DNA of 64,000 bases. It comes from Microbulbifer aggregans (GTDB lineage: Bacteria > Pseudomonadota > Gammaproteobacteria > Pseudomonadales > Cellvibrionaceae). Below the pieces are notes generated by a model. The model saw only the letters and a program-made list of their open reading frames with translations. It searched no databases and had not been told where the DNA came from. The translations under genes and the position numbers were made by a program. The stretch covers positions 3,131,501 to 3,195,500 of the forward strand of contig NZ_CP014143.1 of assembly GCF_001750105.1 (NCBI RefSeq), given 5' to 3'. Shown here one piece after another: positions 28,401 through 37,112 of this stretch (positions are counted from its first letter, which is position 1; each line of letters begins with the position of its first letter).

Positions 28401-28616
28401 GTATTCAAGCGCGTGAACGTGGGCAACTGCTATGTGAACCGCGATATGGTCGGTGCGGTCGTGGGCGTAAACCCGTTCGGTGGTCAGGGCCTGTCCGGCA
28501 CCGGCCCGAAAGCCGGTGGTCCCCACTACCTGTTCCGCTTCGCCGAGGAGAAGACCAAGACCATCAACACGGTGGCTACTGGCGGCAATACGCAGCTGTT
28601 CTCCCTGCAGCAGTAA
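25470..28616 (+). CDS. putA: Bifunctional proline dehydrogenase / glutamate-semialdehyde dehydrogenase PutA
   Basis: A 1048-residue enzyme that oxidises proline to glutamate in two channelled steps, delivering electrons to the membrane quinone pool and NAD. The N-terminal half is the FAD proline dehydrogenase barrel (for example GVKLSALHPRYS-like region ISIKLSALHPRYSVLQ and VRLVKGAYWDTEI). The C-terminal half is the aldehyde dehydrogenase: SPWNFPLAIFTGQVVAALAAGN, FTGSTETARLI, AETGGQN with the general base Glu, and SAGQRCSALRIL with the catalytic Cys. It lacks the N-terminal ribbon-helix-helix domain of the trifunctional ~1300-residue form, so it cannot repress itself. Start ATG 25470 has GGGAG upstream. 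Followed by an intrinsic terminator. Confidence 0.97.
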   Translation: MSKEFAGELHSARQLARQYLHADENQCVSELLAAPRPSETTRARILETSRDLVRESRKQRSKRGTLDAFLQQFGLSNKEGVALMCLAESLLRVPDADTADKLIAEKVHSGNWSSHRGQSDSLFVNASTWGLMLTGSIVELDPDITEKPSHWMKRLVSRMGEPMVRTSMMQAMKIMGGQYVLGRTIEEALKRGPAENEPGTRFSFDMLGEGARTMADAQRYFDAYMMAIEAIGKDNDKRDVVEANGISIKLSALHPRYSVLQRERVMQELLPKVKELCLAAAKYDMGLNIDAEEADRLDISLDIFEALARDPELRDWQGLGFVLQAYQKRAPHVADWLIALGRDTGRKVMVRLVKGAYWDTEIKHAQQMGLTDYPVYTRKCHTDLSYQVCAKKLLDARDAIYPQFATHNAYTVGLILEMAGDEGNYEFQRLHGMGHLLYAQLEKVHGKRVPVRVYAPVGAHKDLLPYLVRRLLENGANSSFVNRFMDEATPVEELVKDTIEQSENCKPFRHPQIPVPADILLGGEPLPRKNSHGIELTDPLDAEPLLEAVSNMRGKQFKGGPIIKGVMGETDEPVLNPATGDVVGYTANADKHQIDTAYQAASEAQVAWDRLGGEARGKILDRVADLYEEHMNDLTALVCLEAGRTLNDGISEVREAVDFCRYYGNGARLHFGEPRDLPGPTGESNQLYLTGRGVFVAISPWNFPLAIFTGQVVAALAAGNAVLAKPAEQTPLIAARAVELMHEAGVPKEVLHLITGTGAAVGAPLIEDPRLAGVAFTGSTETARLINKQLADKEGPITPLIAETGGQNVMIVDSTALPEQVVDDVIQSAFLSAGQRCSALRILCVQDVIADNLLNMLKGACEELSLGDPSKLSTDIGPVIDEKALGLLEKHRERMANEAKPLFAFDEGKKPSNGTFFGPQVVEIEDFSLLKREVFGPFLHVVRFKAGELEDTIRRINATGYGLTFGLHSRIEGRAHAVFKRVNVGNCYVNRDMVGAVVGVNPFGGQGLSGTGPKAGGPHYLFRFAEEKTKTINTVATGGNTQLFSLQQ

Positions 28617-28642
28617 TTTTCTCAGTAGAGAAAAGCCAAACG

Positions 28643-28671
28643 AAAAGAGCGGCCCACGGGCCGCTCTTTTT
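28643..28671 (+). terminator. Intrinsic terminator of putA
   Basis: AGAGCGGCC and GGCCGCTCT form the stem around CACG, followed by TTTTT at about 28667-28671. It is 27 bases after the stop codon. Confidence 0.9.
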
Positions 28672-29052
28672 ATATCTGGCTCAAACTGTCGGCTCACTGG
28701 TAGATGTGCAACCACAGATCATCATCTGTGCCCTTGTCATTGATGACCGACTTGAGCGCGTCTTCAGGAGACCGAATCCCCTACCCAACCCATTGGGGGT
28801 ATCCGCCCCACCCTCTCAGATCCCAGCGGCTGAGCAGACCGCTCCCCCTGGAGCGCTCGTCTTCAAAGTCGCTGACGGCTACGGTCAATTCCGGCTCAGC
28901 AAACACGGGTTATGTGAACTTCGACCACACAAACTAAAGATTTTCGCGCCAATCTCATCGCCATTCCTCTCCAGAACACAGGGAGCGGAGGATCGACAAC
29001 ATGGGCACCCCAGCACGGGGTCGAACCCAGGGCAAAAAGCAAAACTTCAGGC
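28672..29052. other. Intergenic stretch with no recognised gene
   Basis: About 380 bases between the putA terminator and the minus-strand terminator of the glycine-zipper gene. No tRNA or known RNA fits. The only candidate is a 23-codon basic micro-ORF at 29001-29072 on the plus strand, reported among the findings. Confidence 0.5.
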
Positions 29053-29079
29053 AAAAAAAAAGCCGGGGCTAGCCCGGCT
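29053..29079 (-). terminator. Minus-strand intrinsic terminator of the glycine-zipper gene
   Basis: On the minus strand GCCGGG...CCCGGC (29062-29078) is followed by nine T (complement of A29053-29061). It lies about 90 bases past the lipoprotein stop codon. Confidence 0.85.
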
Positions 29080-29164
29080 CGAAGAAAGTCCTGTGAGATT
29101 GCCGAATATCAACAGGTGAGTTGAAAGGTTTGACCGCCTTTTCTTGAGAAAGGTCAAAAAATAA

Positions 29165-29557
29165 TCAATTTAATACGCGATATCCGCGACCGCGCAGACA
29201 GTTTCTGACGATGCGCCCTTCCTCTGAGTAGGAGCTGCCGACCCCTGACACCCCGCCGAGCAGAGCACCTGCGCCCGCACCGGCTGCGGCGGCGCTACTG
29301 GTATCACCGACGATCGCGCCCAGCGCACCGCCCAACAGTGCCCCACCGGCCGCCCGAGTCACACCTCGACGCCCCGCATCAGCGCGTGCGTAGTAAGCAT
29401 TGGAGCGGCAGTCCATCAGATCGCGCTGGTACTGCGAGATGTTCACTCCCTGCGTATCGATCACGATGCCACCGGCGCCCGGAACCTGTTCCTGGGTGAC
29501 ACAACCTGAAGCCAGAATGGCGCCGAGGCCAAGAGCGGGGAGTATTGCAAATTTCAT
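29165..29557 (-). CDS. Small glycine-zipper lipoprotein
   Basis: A 130-residue lipoprotein with signal LPALGLGAILASGC (Cys19). The middle is a glycine zipper, GGALLGGALGAIVGD...GAGAGALLGGVSGVG, a pattern that packs helices in or across membranes, as in SlyB/OsmB-like outer-membrane lipoproteins. Two cysteines (in LMDCRSNAYYA and RNCLRGRGY) could form a disulfide. Single gene with its own terminator. Probably a structural or stress-related envelope protein. Confidence 0.8.
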   Translation of the reverse strand: MKFAILPALGLGAILASGCVTQEQVPGAGGIVIDTQGVNISQYQRDLMDCRSNAYYARADAGRRGVTRAAGGALLGGALGAIVGDTSSAAAAGAGAGALLGGVSGVGSSYSEEGRIVRNCLRGRGYRVLN

Positions 29558-29709
29558 AGCGCAACCTCGTTATGTGATGCCGACGGTCTCCTACCGATGA
29601 TTTACACGGCATGAGTCCGTTGCCGGTCCCGAAAGTTGCAGACATCAAATATGACGCCTCTTTCCACTTAGGTTTAGACGTCGGAGGGAATTCGCGCCAG
29701 CGACAGGCC

Positions 29710-29736
29710 AAAAAAAAAGCTGACCAAAAGGTCAGC
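29710..29736 (-). terminator. Minus-strand terminator of the ECF-linked lipid operon
   Basis: On the minus strand GCTGACC and GGTCAGC (29719-29736) flank TTTT and are followed by nine T (complement of A29710-29718). It comes about 30 bases after the last gene of the operon. Confidence 0.88.
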
Positions 29737-29767
29737 TCAAAAGGGTTACTACCCTCCGGACGCAAGC

Positions 29768-30463
29768 TCAGTACTCGTAACCAATTCTCAGCCGCTGGCT
29801 GTTGCCGCGCGAATCGAGCACGTTGGTGACACCATCAAAAAGCTCCAGCCTACGGCTGTCGCGGTCATATTCCAGGTACAGTTCGCCGGCAAACATGCGC
29901 AGGATGGGCTGGTTCAGATCCACCCGCAGGCAGAGCTTGTCTGCAGTTCCACTACAGTTCACCTGACGGGCCCTAAGTCCAATAGCGCGGCCGTGCACCG
30001 GCGAGGCAAAGTCAAACGTCACAGCTTGACCGGAGGCAAGGCGGCGCCAGTTATTACGGACCACGGTATCGAAGCCCGCGTCGGCTACGTCCACCTCACC
30101 GGCGGAGAGAATCGCAGTCTCCCACTGGCTGTTGGCATCCTCGCGGTAACGCAGACTGACCTGCCCACCGCGTGGCTGTACGATGCGCTCCTCACCGTGG
30201 CGATAATCCTGCTGCACTACAGCCGGGACAGTGGAATCCACGCCACTGAGTCGTTTCTCGGCAATCCGGTACCCCTCTGGTGAGTAGTAGAGCACACTCC
30301 GCTGGCTACCCTGCGCCGGCAAATGGTATTCGCAATAAACCAGCCTGCCAGTCCTGGGGTCGGTCGCCAGCCCGGTTGCAAAGACGTCGCCCTCATAACC
30401 GCAGTCAGCGCTAGCACTTGCAGCACACAGGGTAAAAAATACGAATAACAGACCATTACGCAT
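29768..30463 (-). CDS. Exported protein of unknown function, last gene of the ChrR-linked operon
   Basis: A 231-residue protein with a signal peptide (MRNGLLFVFFTLCAASASA) and mature start DCGYEGDVFATGL. ATG 30463 is used because GAGGTG is six bases upstream; a GTG four codons earlier is possible. The body is rich in beta-type segments (GGQVSLRYREDANSQWETAIL, ELYLEYDRDSRRLELFDGVTNV) and has four cysteines, consistent with a periplasmic beta-fold, perhaps lipid binding. It overlaps the DUF2878 gene by eight bases and ends the operon. I recognise no family. Confidence 0.75.
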   Translation of the reverse strand: MRNGLLFVFFTLCAASASADCGYEGDVFATGLATDPRTGRLVYCEYHLPAQGSQRSVLYYSPEGYRIAEKRLSGVDSTVPAVVQQDYRHGEERIVQPRGGQVSLRYREDANSQWETAILSAGEVDVADAGFDTVVRNNWRRLASGQAVTFDFASPVHGRAIGLRARQVNCSGTADKLCLRVDLNQPILRMFAGELYLEYDRDSRRLELFDGVTNVLDSRGNSQRLRIGYEY

Positions 30464-30971
30464 CGGGCACCTCACTGAATATCCGCCGGCGCGACAGCCA
30501 GGTCGTAAACGGCAAGAAGAACGCCCAGAGTATTACGAGCACACCGACGGAGAGGATCACCGGCTGGCTGAATTCGACAGTGCCATTCAGCCAGGAGCCG
30601 GTCCAGTAACTGAAAGGTCCGAAAAAAGCGCCCAGTGCAGCAGCCAACCAGGCACTCTTCTGCAGGAAAAACATGCTGTAGCGCAGGGCAGTGGCAAAGT
30701 TCACCCAGAGTAACAACAGCCACGGTGGCGGAAATGGTGAACCACTGTCGTTGACCAGAAGGCCGGTAGAAAACACCACCGTATCCATTGCCGCCCCGCA
30801 GATCCAGATAGTGGCCACCCAGAGCCACTCCCTGGGCTTATTGGCAACGATCAGCAGGTGGACGAGCAGGTTAGCCAGCGTAAATGCGGCGATGATCGCC
30901 ACGCTGTCGACCAAAACGCAGAGGGGCCAGGCAATATCAAACAGGACAGCATTGACGACGAAGCGCCACAT
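30456..30971 (-). CDS. DUF2878 inner-membrane protein
   Basis: A 171-residue protein with about five hydrophobic helices (for example FDIAWPLCVLVDSVAIIAAFTLANLLVHLLIV and VILSVGVLVILWAFFLPF). The features WPLCV, GAAMDTVVFSTGLL and the long GPFSYWTG segment match the DUF2878 family, which regularly travels with CFA-synthase-like, DUF1365 and FAD oxidoreductase genes. Function unknown; a role in handling the modified lipid is inference. It starts 24 bases after the methyltransferase stop. Confidence 0.82.
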   Translation of the reverse strand: MWRFVVNAVLFDIAWPLCVLVDSVAIIAAFTLANLLVHLLIVANKPREWLWVATIWICGAAMDTVVFSTGLLVNDSGSPFPPPWLLLLWVNFATALRYSMFFLQKSAWLAAALGAFFGPFSYWTGSWLNGTVEFSQPVILSVGVLVILWAFFLPFTTWLSRRRIFSEVPDA

Positions 30972-30994
30972 ATGCCCTTCCCTCGCGTTCGAAT

Positions 30995-32278
30995 TCAGGC
31001 GGGCAGCGCTTTACAGCGCGGCTTGGCAAACACGAACTGAGCCGTGCTGATCACGCGCTCAAGGAACCCGCCTTCGCAATAGCAGAGATAGAAGTCCCAC
31101 ATGCGAATAAACCGATTGTCAAAACCCTGCCGTCTGACGTCTTCGATTTTCTCGAAAAAGGCTTCACGCCACGCACTCAGAGTGCGCGCATAGTGGAAGG
31201 TGATGTCTTCGAGCCCAACAATCTGCATATCGGTATTGTCGGCGATGTGGTCGGCAACAACCTGATTGGAAGGGAGGCAGCCGCCGGGGAAAATGTAGCG
31301 CTGAATAAAGTCTACCTGCTTGCGGTAGCGATCATAGCGCTGGTCCTGAATCGTAATGGCCTGCATCACCATCAGGCCATCCTCTGCCAACAGGTGGCTA
31401 CAGCGGGAGAAGAAATTACGATGGTAGTCGTGGCCGACTGCCTCAATCATCTCAATGGAAACGATCTTGTCGTACTGCCCTTCCAGGTCCCGGTAATCCT
31501 TGAGCAGCAGGGTAACCTGGTCTTCCAGGCCCTCACGGGCAACCCATGCCTTGGCATACTCGTATTGCTCCCGTGAAATGGTCGTGGTGGTAACCCGACA
31601 GCCATAGCGCTTGGCGGCGTGAATCGCCATTGCCCCCCAGCCGGTTCCGATCTCGAGCAGATGGTCGGACGGGCTCAGTTGAAGCTTGTGGCAAATACGC
31701 TCCAGCTTGTGAATGGAAGCCTCCGCCAGGGATGCGTCTTCACGGGGAAAAATCGCCGATGAATACATCATGGATTCATCGAGAAACAACCGGAAGAAAT
31801 CGTTACCCAAGTCGTAGTGGGCAGCGATATTTTTCTTCGATCCCCGGCGGGTATTGGCATTCAGGGTGTGCAGCACTTTCAGGAAGGCCTTGCTGGCGAA
31901 ACTCCAGCGAGAGTCCATATTCTCCAGCAGCGACATATTGCCAACCATCAGGCGGATCACGTCGACCAGGGCTGGCGAACTCCAGGCGCCTTGCATATAG
32001 GCCTCGCCGGAACCGACGGTACCATTGAGGAGGACCTGGGTATAAGTGCTGGCATCGTGGACTCGGATGATGGCACACACCTCGGCGTTTTCAGCCGGTT
32101 CACCAAATTGATAACGGTCACTGCCCTCTTCCACCACCAGGTTTCCGTGGCCGATGGTTTGCAGCTTTGCCAGTACCAGACGCCGAGCCAGAGACTCGAG
32201 CCAGCTCTCCTTAGCAGAGAGTTGCGACAGGCTGTCTGCCGGGATGGGATTGGTAGAGCTTGCTTGAACGGATTTCAT
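30995..32278 (-). CDS. SAM-dependent fatty-acyl methyltransferase (cyclopropane synthase family)
   Basis: A 427-residue enzyme of the cyclopropane-fatty-acyl-phospholipid synthase family. It uses SAM to methylate unsaturated acyl chains of membrane phospholipids. The SAM motif [16 protein letters not shown] is near residue 205, preceded by [16 protein letters not shown] and followed by [17 protein letters not shown] and [17 protein letters not shown] 32278 overlaps the DUF1365 stop by four bases (ATGA). In this operon context, next to an ECF/ChrR pair, the closest described functional parallel is the methylase UfaM of furan fatty-acid synthesis in Rhodobacter. True cyclopropane synthesis is the alternative. 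Confidence 0.88.
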   Translation of the reverse strand: MKSVQASSTNPIPADSLSQLSAKESWLESLARRLVLAKLQTIGHGNLVVEEGSDRYQFGEPAENAEVCAIIRVHDASTYTQVLLNGTVGSGEAYMQGAWSSPALVDVIRLMVGNMSLLENMDSRWSFASKAFLKVLHTLNANTRRGSKKNIAAHYDLGNDFFRLFLDESMMYSSAIFPREDASLAEASIHKLERICHKLQLSPSDHLLEIGTGWGAMAIHAAKRYGCRVTTTTISREQYEYAKAWVAREGLEDQVTLLLKDYRDLEGQYDKIVSIEMIEAVGHDYHRNFFSRCSHLLAEDGLMVMQAITIQDQRYDRYRKQVDFIQRYIFPGGCLPSNQVVADHIADNTDMQIVGLEDITFHYARTLSAWREAFFEKIEDVRRQGFDNRFIRMWDFYLCYCEGGFLERVISTAQFVFAKPRCKALPA

Positions 32279-33048
32279 CGGCGATTTTCTCCTGCATCGG
32301 CCCTCGCGGCGGGCCCCGGGTGTGAAAATAAGGGGACGCGCTTGAGCCACAACCTGAATGCCTGCCAGTAAATTGCGGTGATGACTTTTACGGTCATCAG
32401 TGGATACCGGATCAAAATTCCATTGAGCGCCGCAGTGGATATTTCCTGTCGGCGCAGGCTCAGCGTGGCGTCGAATACACGACGGTTTTCCTCAAAGTTC
32501 TGCAAGTAAACGGTCAGCCGCTCTGCCGGGCTGGCACTGCGCCAGCGGTACCCCTGCTCCATGGGCATGAACGGTGACACGTGAAAAACCTTGGCAAATT
32601 CTGCTTTCTGGACCCGACTGGAGTCGCGACAGTCGAGCACATAGCTGTGCCGCTCATTCCAGGGGGTGTTATGAACATCCAGCAAAATCCAGCGCACCTC
32701 TTCACCTTTATTATCGAAACAGTAATAGGTGCTGATAGGGTTCATGTTGTAACCGAAGTAGCGCCAGTTTGCCAATAACCTGATCGGGCCATCGGGCCGC
32801 TCACCGGTCTCGTCGGCGATTCGCTGCCGCACGGCATCATCCAAGGGCACAGCAGGATCACCTAAGAAGTCGGCCCGACAGAACCTGGCCGGGGCCCAGC
32901 GCGCAGTGGACCAGAAAGGAGACCTGGCAAGGACATCCTCCAACTCTGCAAGATCCAGATACATCATGAACACCCGGTAGCGGAACCGGTGTTCGCGGGG
33001 AGCAAAGCGGCGGTGCTGCACCCAGCCGCTATAGATGGCGCTCTCCAT
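32275..33048 (-). CDS. DUF1365 family protein
   Basis: A 257-residue protein of the DUF1365 family, recognised by its opening [29 protein letters not shown] pattern ([15 protein letters not shown]) and the [10 protein letters not shown] segment. Start ATG 33048 shares a base with the stop of the upstream oxidoreductase (TGATG). In Rhodobacter the equivalent protein in the ChrR regulon is linked to the oxygen-dependent step of furan fatty-acid synthesis (UfaO); I recall this rather than derive it. A longer frame upstream is not supported. Confidence 0.85.
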   Translation of the reverse strand: MESAIYSGWVQHRRFAPREHRFRYRVFMMYLDLAELEDVLARSPFWSTARWAPARFCRADFLGDPAVPLDDAVRQRIADETGERPDGPIRLLANWRYFGYNMNPISTYYCFDNKGEEVRWILLDVHNTPWNERHSYVLDCRDSSRVQKAEFAKVFHVSPFMPMEQGYRWRSASPAERLTVYLQNFEENRRVFDATLSLRRQEISTAALNGILIRYPLMTVKVITAIYWQAFRLWLKRVPLFSHPGPAARADAGENRR

Positions 33049-34298
33049 CAGAGGGATACTCCCAGCGCCTCGCATACGCGCAGTGCGCTTTTCACTCCAT
33101 CCTCGTGAAAACCATTCGCCCAATAGGCACCACAGTACCAAGTACTATTCACGCCGTTAATCTTTTCCCATTGCTGTTGAGCCTGCATACCGGCGACAGA
33201 AAACTGGGGATGCGCGTACTCATAGCGGCCGATAATCTTATCGGGATCGATTGCGTCATCTGCGTTGAGCGTAACACAATAGGTCTTTTTACTATCAAGC
33301 CGCTGCAGAATGTTCATATTGTAGGTCAGCACCGGCAACTGGTCCGAGCCGCTCTGCAAGCGGTAATTCCAACTGGCCCAGCAGCGCTCACGGGTCGGCA
33401 GGACACGAGTGTCAGTATGCAGAACTACTGAGTTGGCAGCATAGGGGATGGCACTGAGAATCGCCTGTTCTTCCCCACTGGCATCGGAAAGACAGCCCAG
33501 GGCCTGATCCGAGTGGCAGGCAAACACCACGGCATCGAAGTGATGCTGCTCCCCTTTTTCAGTCTGCAATTCCACACCTTCAGCGGTGCGAATTACCGAG
33601 GCAATCGGGGTAGAAAGGCGAATTTTGTCCTCAAACCCCGCCACCATCGGCGCAATATATTCACGCGAGCCACCCTTGATCACTCGCCACTGGGGGCGGT
33701 TGAATATATTCAGTAGTCCGTGATTGAAGAAAAAGCGCACAAAGAAATCGACGGAGAAATCCCGCATCTGCGACAGGCTCGCGGACCAGATGGCCGAGCC
33801 CATTGGCACCAGATAGCGGTCACAGAACTCTGGAGAATAACCATTGGCTTCCAGATACTGTCCAAGAGTCATGCCTTCAGCCAGGTTTCCGCTCTGCCAG
33901 TCCCGCACCGCCTCGCGGTTAAAGCGCAGGATATCCCGCAGCATTCGCCAGTGACCGGGACGCAGGATATTCGAGCGCTGTCCGAACAGGCTGTTGAGGT
34001 TGTTACCCGCGTATTCGAATGTTTCGGAGTCAGAACAGACACTGAAGCCCATATCCGTGGGCTGGGACTCTATGCCCAGTTGATCCATCAGTTTGATGAA
34101 GTTGGGATAGGTCCAGTCGTTATAGACGATGAACCCTGTATCGACAGCGAGTTTGCGATCCCCCTCCTCGACGTCGATCGTAGCGGTGTGCCCCCCCAGT
34201 CTGTCAGCAGCCTCAAAAAGCGTAATATCGTGTTTCTTATTAAGAAGGTAGGCAGACGTCAGTCCTGCTATACCACTGCCTACAATGGCTATGCGCAT
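33048..34298 (-). CDS. FAD-dependent oxidoreductase (amine-oxidase/desaturase-like, COG2907 type)
   Basis: A 416-residue flavoprotein starting with the dinucleotide site [19 protein letters not shown] and the GGHT extension [12 protein letters not shown]. Family members resemble phytoene-desaturase/amine-oxidase enzymes. In the Rhodobacter counterpart of this cluster the flavoprotein is linked to desaturation of a methylated acyl chain (UfaD). Its neighbours, DUF1365 and the CFA-like methyltransferase, make that a good working model here. It overlaps the preceding SDR stop by ten bases. Confidence 0.88.
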   Translation of the reverse strand: MRIAIVGSGIAGLTSAYLLNKKHDITLFEAADRLGGHTATIDVEEGDRKLAVDTGFIVYNDWTYPNFIKLMDQLGIESQPTDMGFSVCSDSETFEYAGNNLNSLFGQRSNILRPGHWRMLRDILRFNREAVRDWQSGNLAEGMTLGQYLEANGYSPEFCDRYLVPMGSAIWSASLSQMRDFSVDFFVRFFFNHGLLNIFNRPQWRVIKGGSREYIAPMVAGFEDKIRLSTPIASVIRTAEGVELQTEKGEQHHFDAVVFACHSDQALGCLSDASGEEQAILSAIPYAANSVVLHTDTRVLPTRERCWASWNYRLQSGSDQLPVLTYNMNILQRLDSKKTYCVTLNADDAIDPDKIIGRYEYAHPQFSVAGMQAQQQWEKINGVNSTWYCGAYWANGFHEDGVKSALRVCEALGVSL

Positions 34299-35074
34299 GA
34301 AGATTTCCTTAACGTTCGTATTCTTGTCATTCTCGGAGCAAAGACGCGAAACCAGAGACTGCGGAAAAAGCCCAGAAACCGCAGTGGCCAGCTGAGTCGA
34401 CGCGGGAAGTCGATCACGTGTTTTCCGCGCTCAAGGCCATTTTCAATGCACTCGGCGGCCGCTTCGGGTGTCATCAGGAACGGCATGTCGAAGTCATTCG
34501 ACTCGGTCAGAGGGGTATCGATAAAGCCCGGACGGATATGGACAACCTGCAGGCAAACCCGGGAGGTGTCGGCGCGAACCGAATCGAGGAAATAGCCGAG
34601 CGCCGCCTTGGACGCGCCGTAAGCTTCGGCGCGGGGAAAGCCCACCACAGAAGAGAGACTACCCACGGCGGCAAAAACCGGCTTTTTGCTGTGCGCCAGA
34701 AGAGGCAGCGCCTGGCGCAGGGTATTCACGACACCGAAGAAATTGGCATCAAACACCCGCCGATAGCTCTCCACGTCGAGCGTCAGGCCATCATCGTATT
34801 CACAGGTGCCGGCACAGGCCACCACCATATCCAGGTGATCTGTCAGGCTCGCCAGGCGGTCACCCGCCTCCTCCATGGCTGCGTCATCGCCGACATCACA
34901 GTCCAGCACCCGGATATGTTTGGGCGCAGCTTTCTGTAGCTCGAGCAAGCTGTCGCGCCCACGGCTACTGACGATGATGAAATTGTTATTTCGGGCCAAG
35001 CGAAGCGCCAGCGCCTTGCCAATACCCGAGCTGGCACCGGTGATCCAAATGGTCTTGTCGCGAATCGCCGCCAT
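34289..35074 (-). CDS. Short-chain dehydrogenase/reductase
   Basis: A 261-residue classical SDR. NAD(P) loop WITGASSGIGKALALRLA, NNxG-like motif VACAG, and active-site YGASKAALG (Tyr-x-x-x-Lys) are all seen. ATG 35074 follows GGGAG; an in-frame GTG one codon upstream is also possible. The C-terminal WPLRFLGFFRSLWFRVF suggests membrane association. Second gene of the seven-gene operon; substrate probably a lipid or its breakdown product. Confidence 0.88.
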   Translation of the reverse strand: MAAIRDKTIWITGASSGIGKALALRLARNNNFIIVSSRGRDSLLELQKAAPKHIRVLDCDVGDDAAMEEAGDRLASLTDHLDMVVACAGTCEYDDGLTLDVESYRRVFDANFFGVVNTLRQALPLLAHSKKPVFAAVGSLSSVVGFPRAEAYGASKAALGYFLDSVRADTSRVCLQVVHIRPGFIDTPLTESNDFDMPFLMTPEAAAECIENGLERGKHVIDFPRRLSWPLRFLGFFRSLWFRVFAPRMTRIRTLRKSSCA

Positions 35075-35077
35075 CAC

Positions 35078-35524
35078 TCAGCTCCCTGCGCCACCGAGGC
35101 GCTTTTTGAGTCCGCGCACCATGGTTCCCAGCAAGGGCACCTGTTCATACACCATGGCTCCGAGGTCGTAGAAATCCTCGTGGTAGTACACCCGCTCCCG
35201 GTAATGCAGCAGGCTGCAGCCCCTCAGCGTAAGGGGTTTGCCCTTGTTGAGCTGGCGATGGCTAAAGTGCATCTGCCACGGCAGGCAGGCACTGCCCCCA
35301 CCCATGACCGACCGGTCAAACTCGAAACGGCAACTGGTCAAACCGCCATTCATGCCCGCGAAATAGCGCTTCAGGGCCGGTAAACCCTCGACCCGATGAA
35401 CCGGGTCGCAAAAGATGACATCCTCGTCGTAGAGCCTGTCCAACAGGGACGGATCTGCGGCGACGGCGCCGAAATCGCTGTAGTACTGCTGGAGTTCTGT
35501 TATCAATCCGCTCATCTGCTCCAT
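35078..35524 (-). CDS. SnoaL-like/NTF2-fold protein, first gene of the ChrR-linked operon
   Basis: A 148-residue protein with the SnoaL/nuclear-transport-factor-2 cone fold pattern: ITELQQYYSDFG, LLDRLYDEDVIFCDPVHRVEGLPALKRYFAGM and the LRGCSLLHYR core. Such proteins bind or isomerise small hydrophobic molecules. ATG 35524 is one of three close starts. It is divergent from the ECF sigma gene across about 180 bases, where an autoregulated ECF promoter pair is expected. Confidence 0.78.
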   Translation of the reverse strand: MEQMSGLITELQQYYSDFGAVAADPSLLDRLYDEDVIFCDPVHRVEGLPALKRYFAGMNGGLTSCRFEFDRSVMGGGSACLPWQMHFSHRQLNKGKPLTLRGCSLLHYRERVYYHEDFYDLGAMVYEQVPLLGTMVRGLKKRLGGAGS

Positions 35525-35704
35525 CAATTCCGTGACTCGCTAGTTGGGGACTTGTACGCCGGCAGGACCTCGCCGGATTTACCAGGGCTGTAATTAACGG
35601 CTCCCCCCGCAACAAAAGAAATTCCTATAAATGCTGCCCTTTAGAGATCCGACTGTACCCCGGCGCCGTAGAAGGTGTTCGACAAGTATCAAAAGATCGA
35701 TAAC

Positions 35705-36325
35705 ATGGCGCAAGTTACAGCAATCGATAGTACAAGGAAGCCCGTGGAAATCCCGCAAAACCGTGATGACGACTGGAGTCAGCTGCTGGTTCGAGTCGGC
35801 AAAGAGCAGGATCGAGCCGCTTTCGAGCGCCTGTTCCGGCACTTTGCGCCACTGATCAAGGGTTTCCACTACAGCCGAAACACCCAGGCGTTCTGCGCCG
35901 AGGCGGCCGATGAGCTGGTACAGGAAGTGATGATCCGGGTCTGGCGCAAGGCGCCCAGCTTTGACCCCTCAAGGGCGTCGGCAAATACCTGGGTCTACAC
36001 CATCATGCGCAACTGCCGTATCGATATGCTGCGCAGGAACAACCGACGCCAGGATTCTGATAGCAGCGATGTTGATGTAGACGACATCTGGGACGATACG
36101 GCAGACACGCAGCCTCTGCTGTTCCTACAGCGCAGGCGCGGTGAAGAGGAAATTGCGGCGGGGCTCGCCAGCCTGCCACCCGAGCAGAGTCATGTACTGG
36201 AAAAGGCTTACATGGAAGGAAAATCCCACAGTGAGATCTCAGCCGAGCTGGGGCTGCCCCTCGGTACGGTGAAGTCCCGGGTGCGACTGGCACTCAAGAA
36301 GTTGCAGGCAAGACTGAGTAAGTAG
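35705..36325 (+). CDS. ECF sigma factor paired with a ChrR-type anti-sigma
   Basis: A 206-residue sigma-70 family factor. Region 2 spans DRAAFERLFRHFAPLIKGF...ELVQEVMIRVWRKAPSFDPSRASANTWVYTIMRNCRID. Region 4 is LPPEQSHVLEKAYMEGKSHSEISAELGLPLGTVKSRVRLALKKL. ATG 35705 was chosen over an upstream start ten codons earlier. The anti-sigma gene follows after seven bases, and a lipid operon runs the other way. In Rhodobacter the RpoE-ChrR pair responds to singlet oxygen, the likely signal here by family. Confidence 0.9.
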   Translation: MAQVTAIDSTRKPVEIPQNRDDDWSQLLVRVGKEQDRAAFERLFRHFAPLIKGFHYSRNTQAFCAEAADELVQEVMIRVWRKAPSFDPSRASANTWVYTIMRNCRIDMLRRNNRRQDSDSSDVDVDDIWDDTADTQPLLFLQRRRGEEEIAAGLASLPPEQSHVLEKAYMEGKSHSEISAELGLPLGTVKSRVRLALKKLQARLSK

Positions 36326-36332
36326 GTGGAAT

Positions 36333-37031
36333 ATGATTCGTCATCATCCCGACAATAATATGCTGTTGGAATACGCCGCAGGCTCCCTGCCCTGGGCTCT
36401 CAGCCTCGCCGTGTCAGCCCACTTGCAGCTCTGTCCGCAGTGCCGCCAGCAGCGGGAAAACCTCGACAATATCGGTGGAGCCCTACTGGGCGAGGGCGCG
36501 CCCCAGACTGTAGGCTCGGAAGCCTTTGACCAGCTCATGGGCCGCATCGATCGCGAGGACAAGCAAGAGATCGAGGCCGGCGAGGCTCCAGCTACGCCCG
36601 AGCGCGCACAGCGCACCGTCCGCAACACCGACCCGATACTGGCCGACCTGCCAAAGGTCATCGGCAAGCTGGTCAGCTCGACGGGACCGTTGAAGTGGAA
36701 GCGGGTATCCAGTGCCCTGCGCACTTCCCGCCTCAAAACCGGCCAGGACCACTATGAAGTCGCTTTCCAGCGCATCTGCCGCGGGGGCAAAGTGGCAGAG
36801 CACGATCATCGCGGACGCGAGGTGACGGTTGTCCTGTATGGCAGCTTCTCCGATAGCGAGGGCGTATACCGACGTGGCGACTTTCTGCTGCGGGAGCCCG
36901 GTGACGTACACCGCCCGATTGCCACCCAGGACCAGGAGTGCCTGTGTCTCTCGGTAGTTGAGGCACCGGTCAAGGTTACCGGCCCGCTCGGCTGGCTGAT
37001 CAATCCCTTCCTCTCTTTCCGGCCGGCCTGA
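36333..37031 (+). CDS. chrR: ChrR-type zinc anti-sigma factor with cupin domain
   Basis: A 232-residue protein that should sequester the preceding sigma factor. The N-terminal anti-sigma domain has the zinc pattern His30-x3-Cys34-x2-Cys37 (AHLQLCPQC) plus His4/His5. The C-terminal cupin (about 105-215) includes EHDHRGREVTVVLYGSFSD and EPGDVHRPIA with metal-ligand histidines, as in ChrR, where this domain is needed to sense singlet oxygen. It sits directly after the sigma gene and is closed by a bidirectional terminator. Confidence 0.9.
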   Translation: MIRHHPDNNMLLEYAAGSLPWALSLAVSAHLQLCPQCRQQRENLDNIGGALLGEGAPQTVGSEAFDQLMGRIDREDKQEIEAGEAPATPERAQRTVRNTDPILADLPKVIGKLVSSTGPLKWKRVSSALRTSRLKTGQDHYEVAFQRICRGGKVAEHDHRGREVTVVLYGSFSDSEGVYRRGDFLLREPGDVHRPIATQDQECLCLSVVEAPVKVTGPLGWLINPFLSFRPA

Positions 37032-37056
37032 ATGCCGACCAGGCAGCTTTACCAAT

Positions 37057-37090
37057 AAAAAAAAGGGCCGGTCTTCACCGGCCCTTTTTT
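37057..37090. terminator. Bidirectional terminator between chrR and the indolepyruvate oxidoreductase gene
   Basis: A-run 37057-37064, GGGCCGGT (37065-37072) pairing with ACCGGCCC (37077-37084), T-run 37085-37090. It serves both converging genes. Confidence 0.92.
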
Positions 37091-37112
37091 ATTGATCGTT
37101 AAGTGCTGTGGC

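Noticed and set aside
29005..29045. tRNA T-arm-like sequence (GGGGTCGAACCC)
   Set aside because: The rest of a tRNA cloverleaf cannot be built around it; it is part of a GC-rich stretch.
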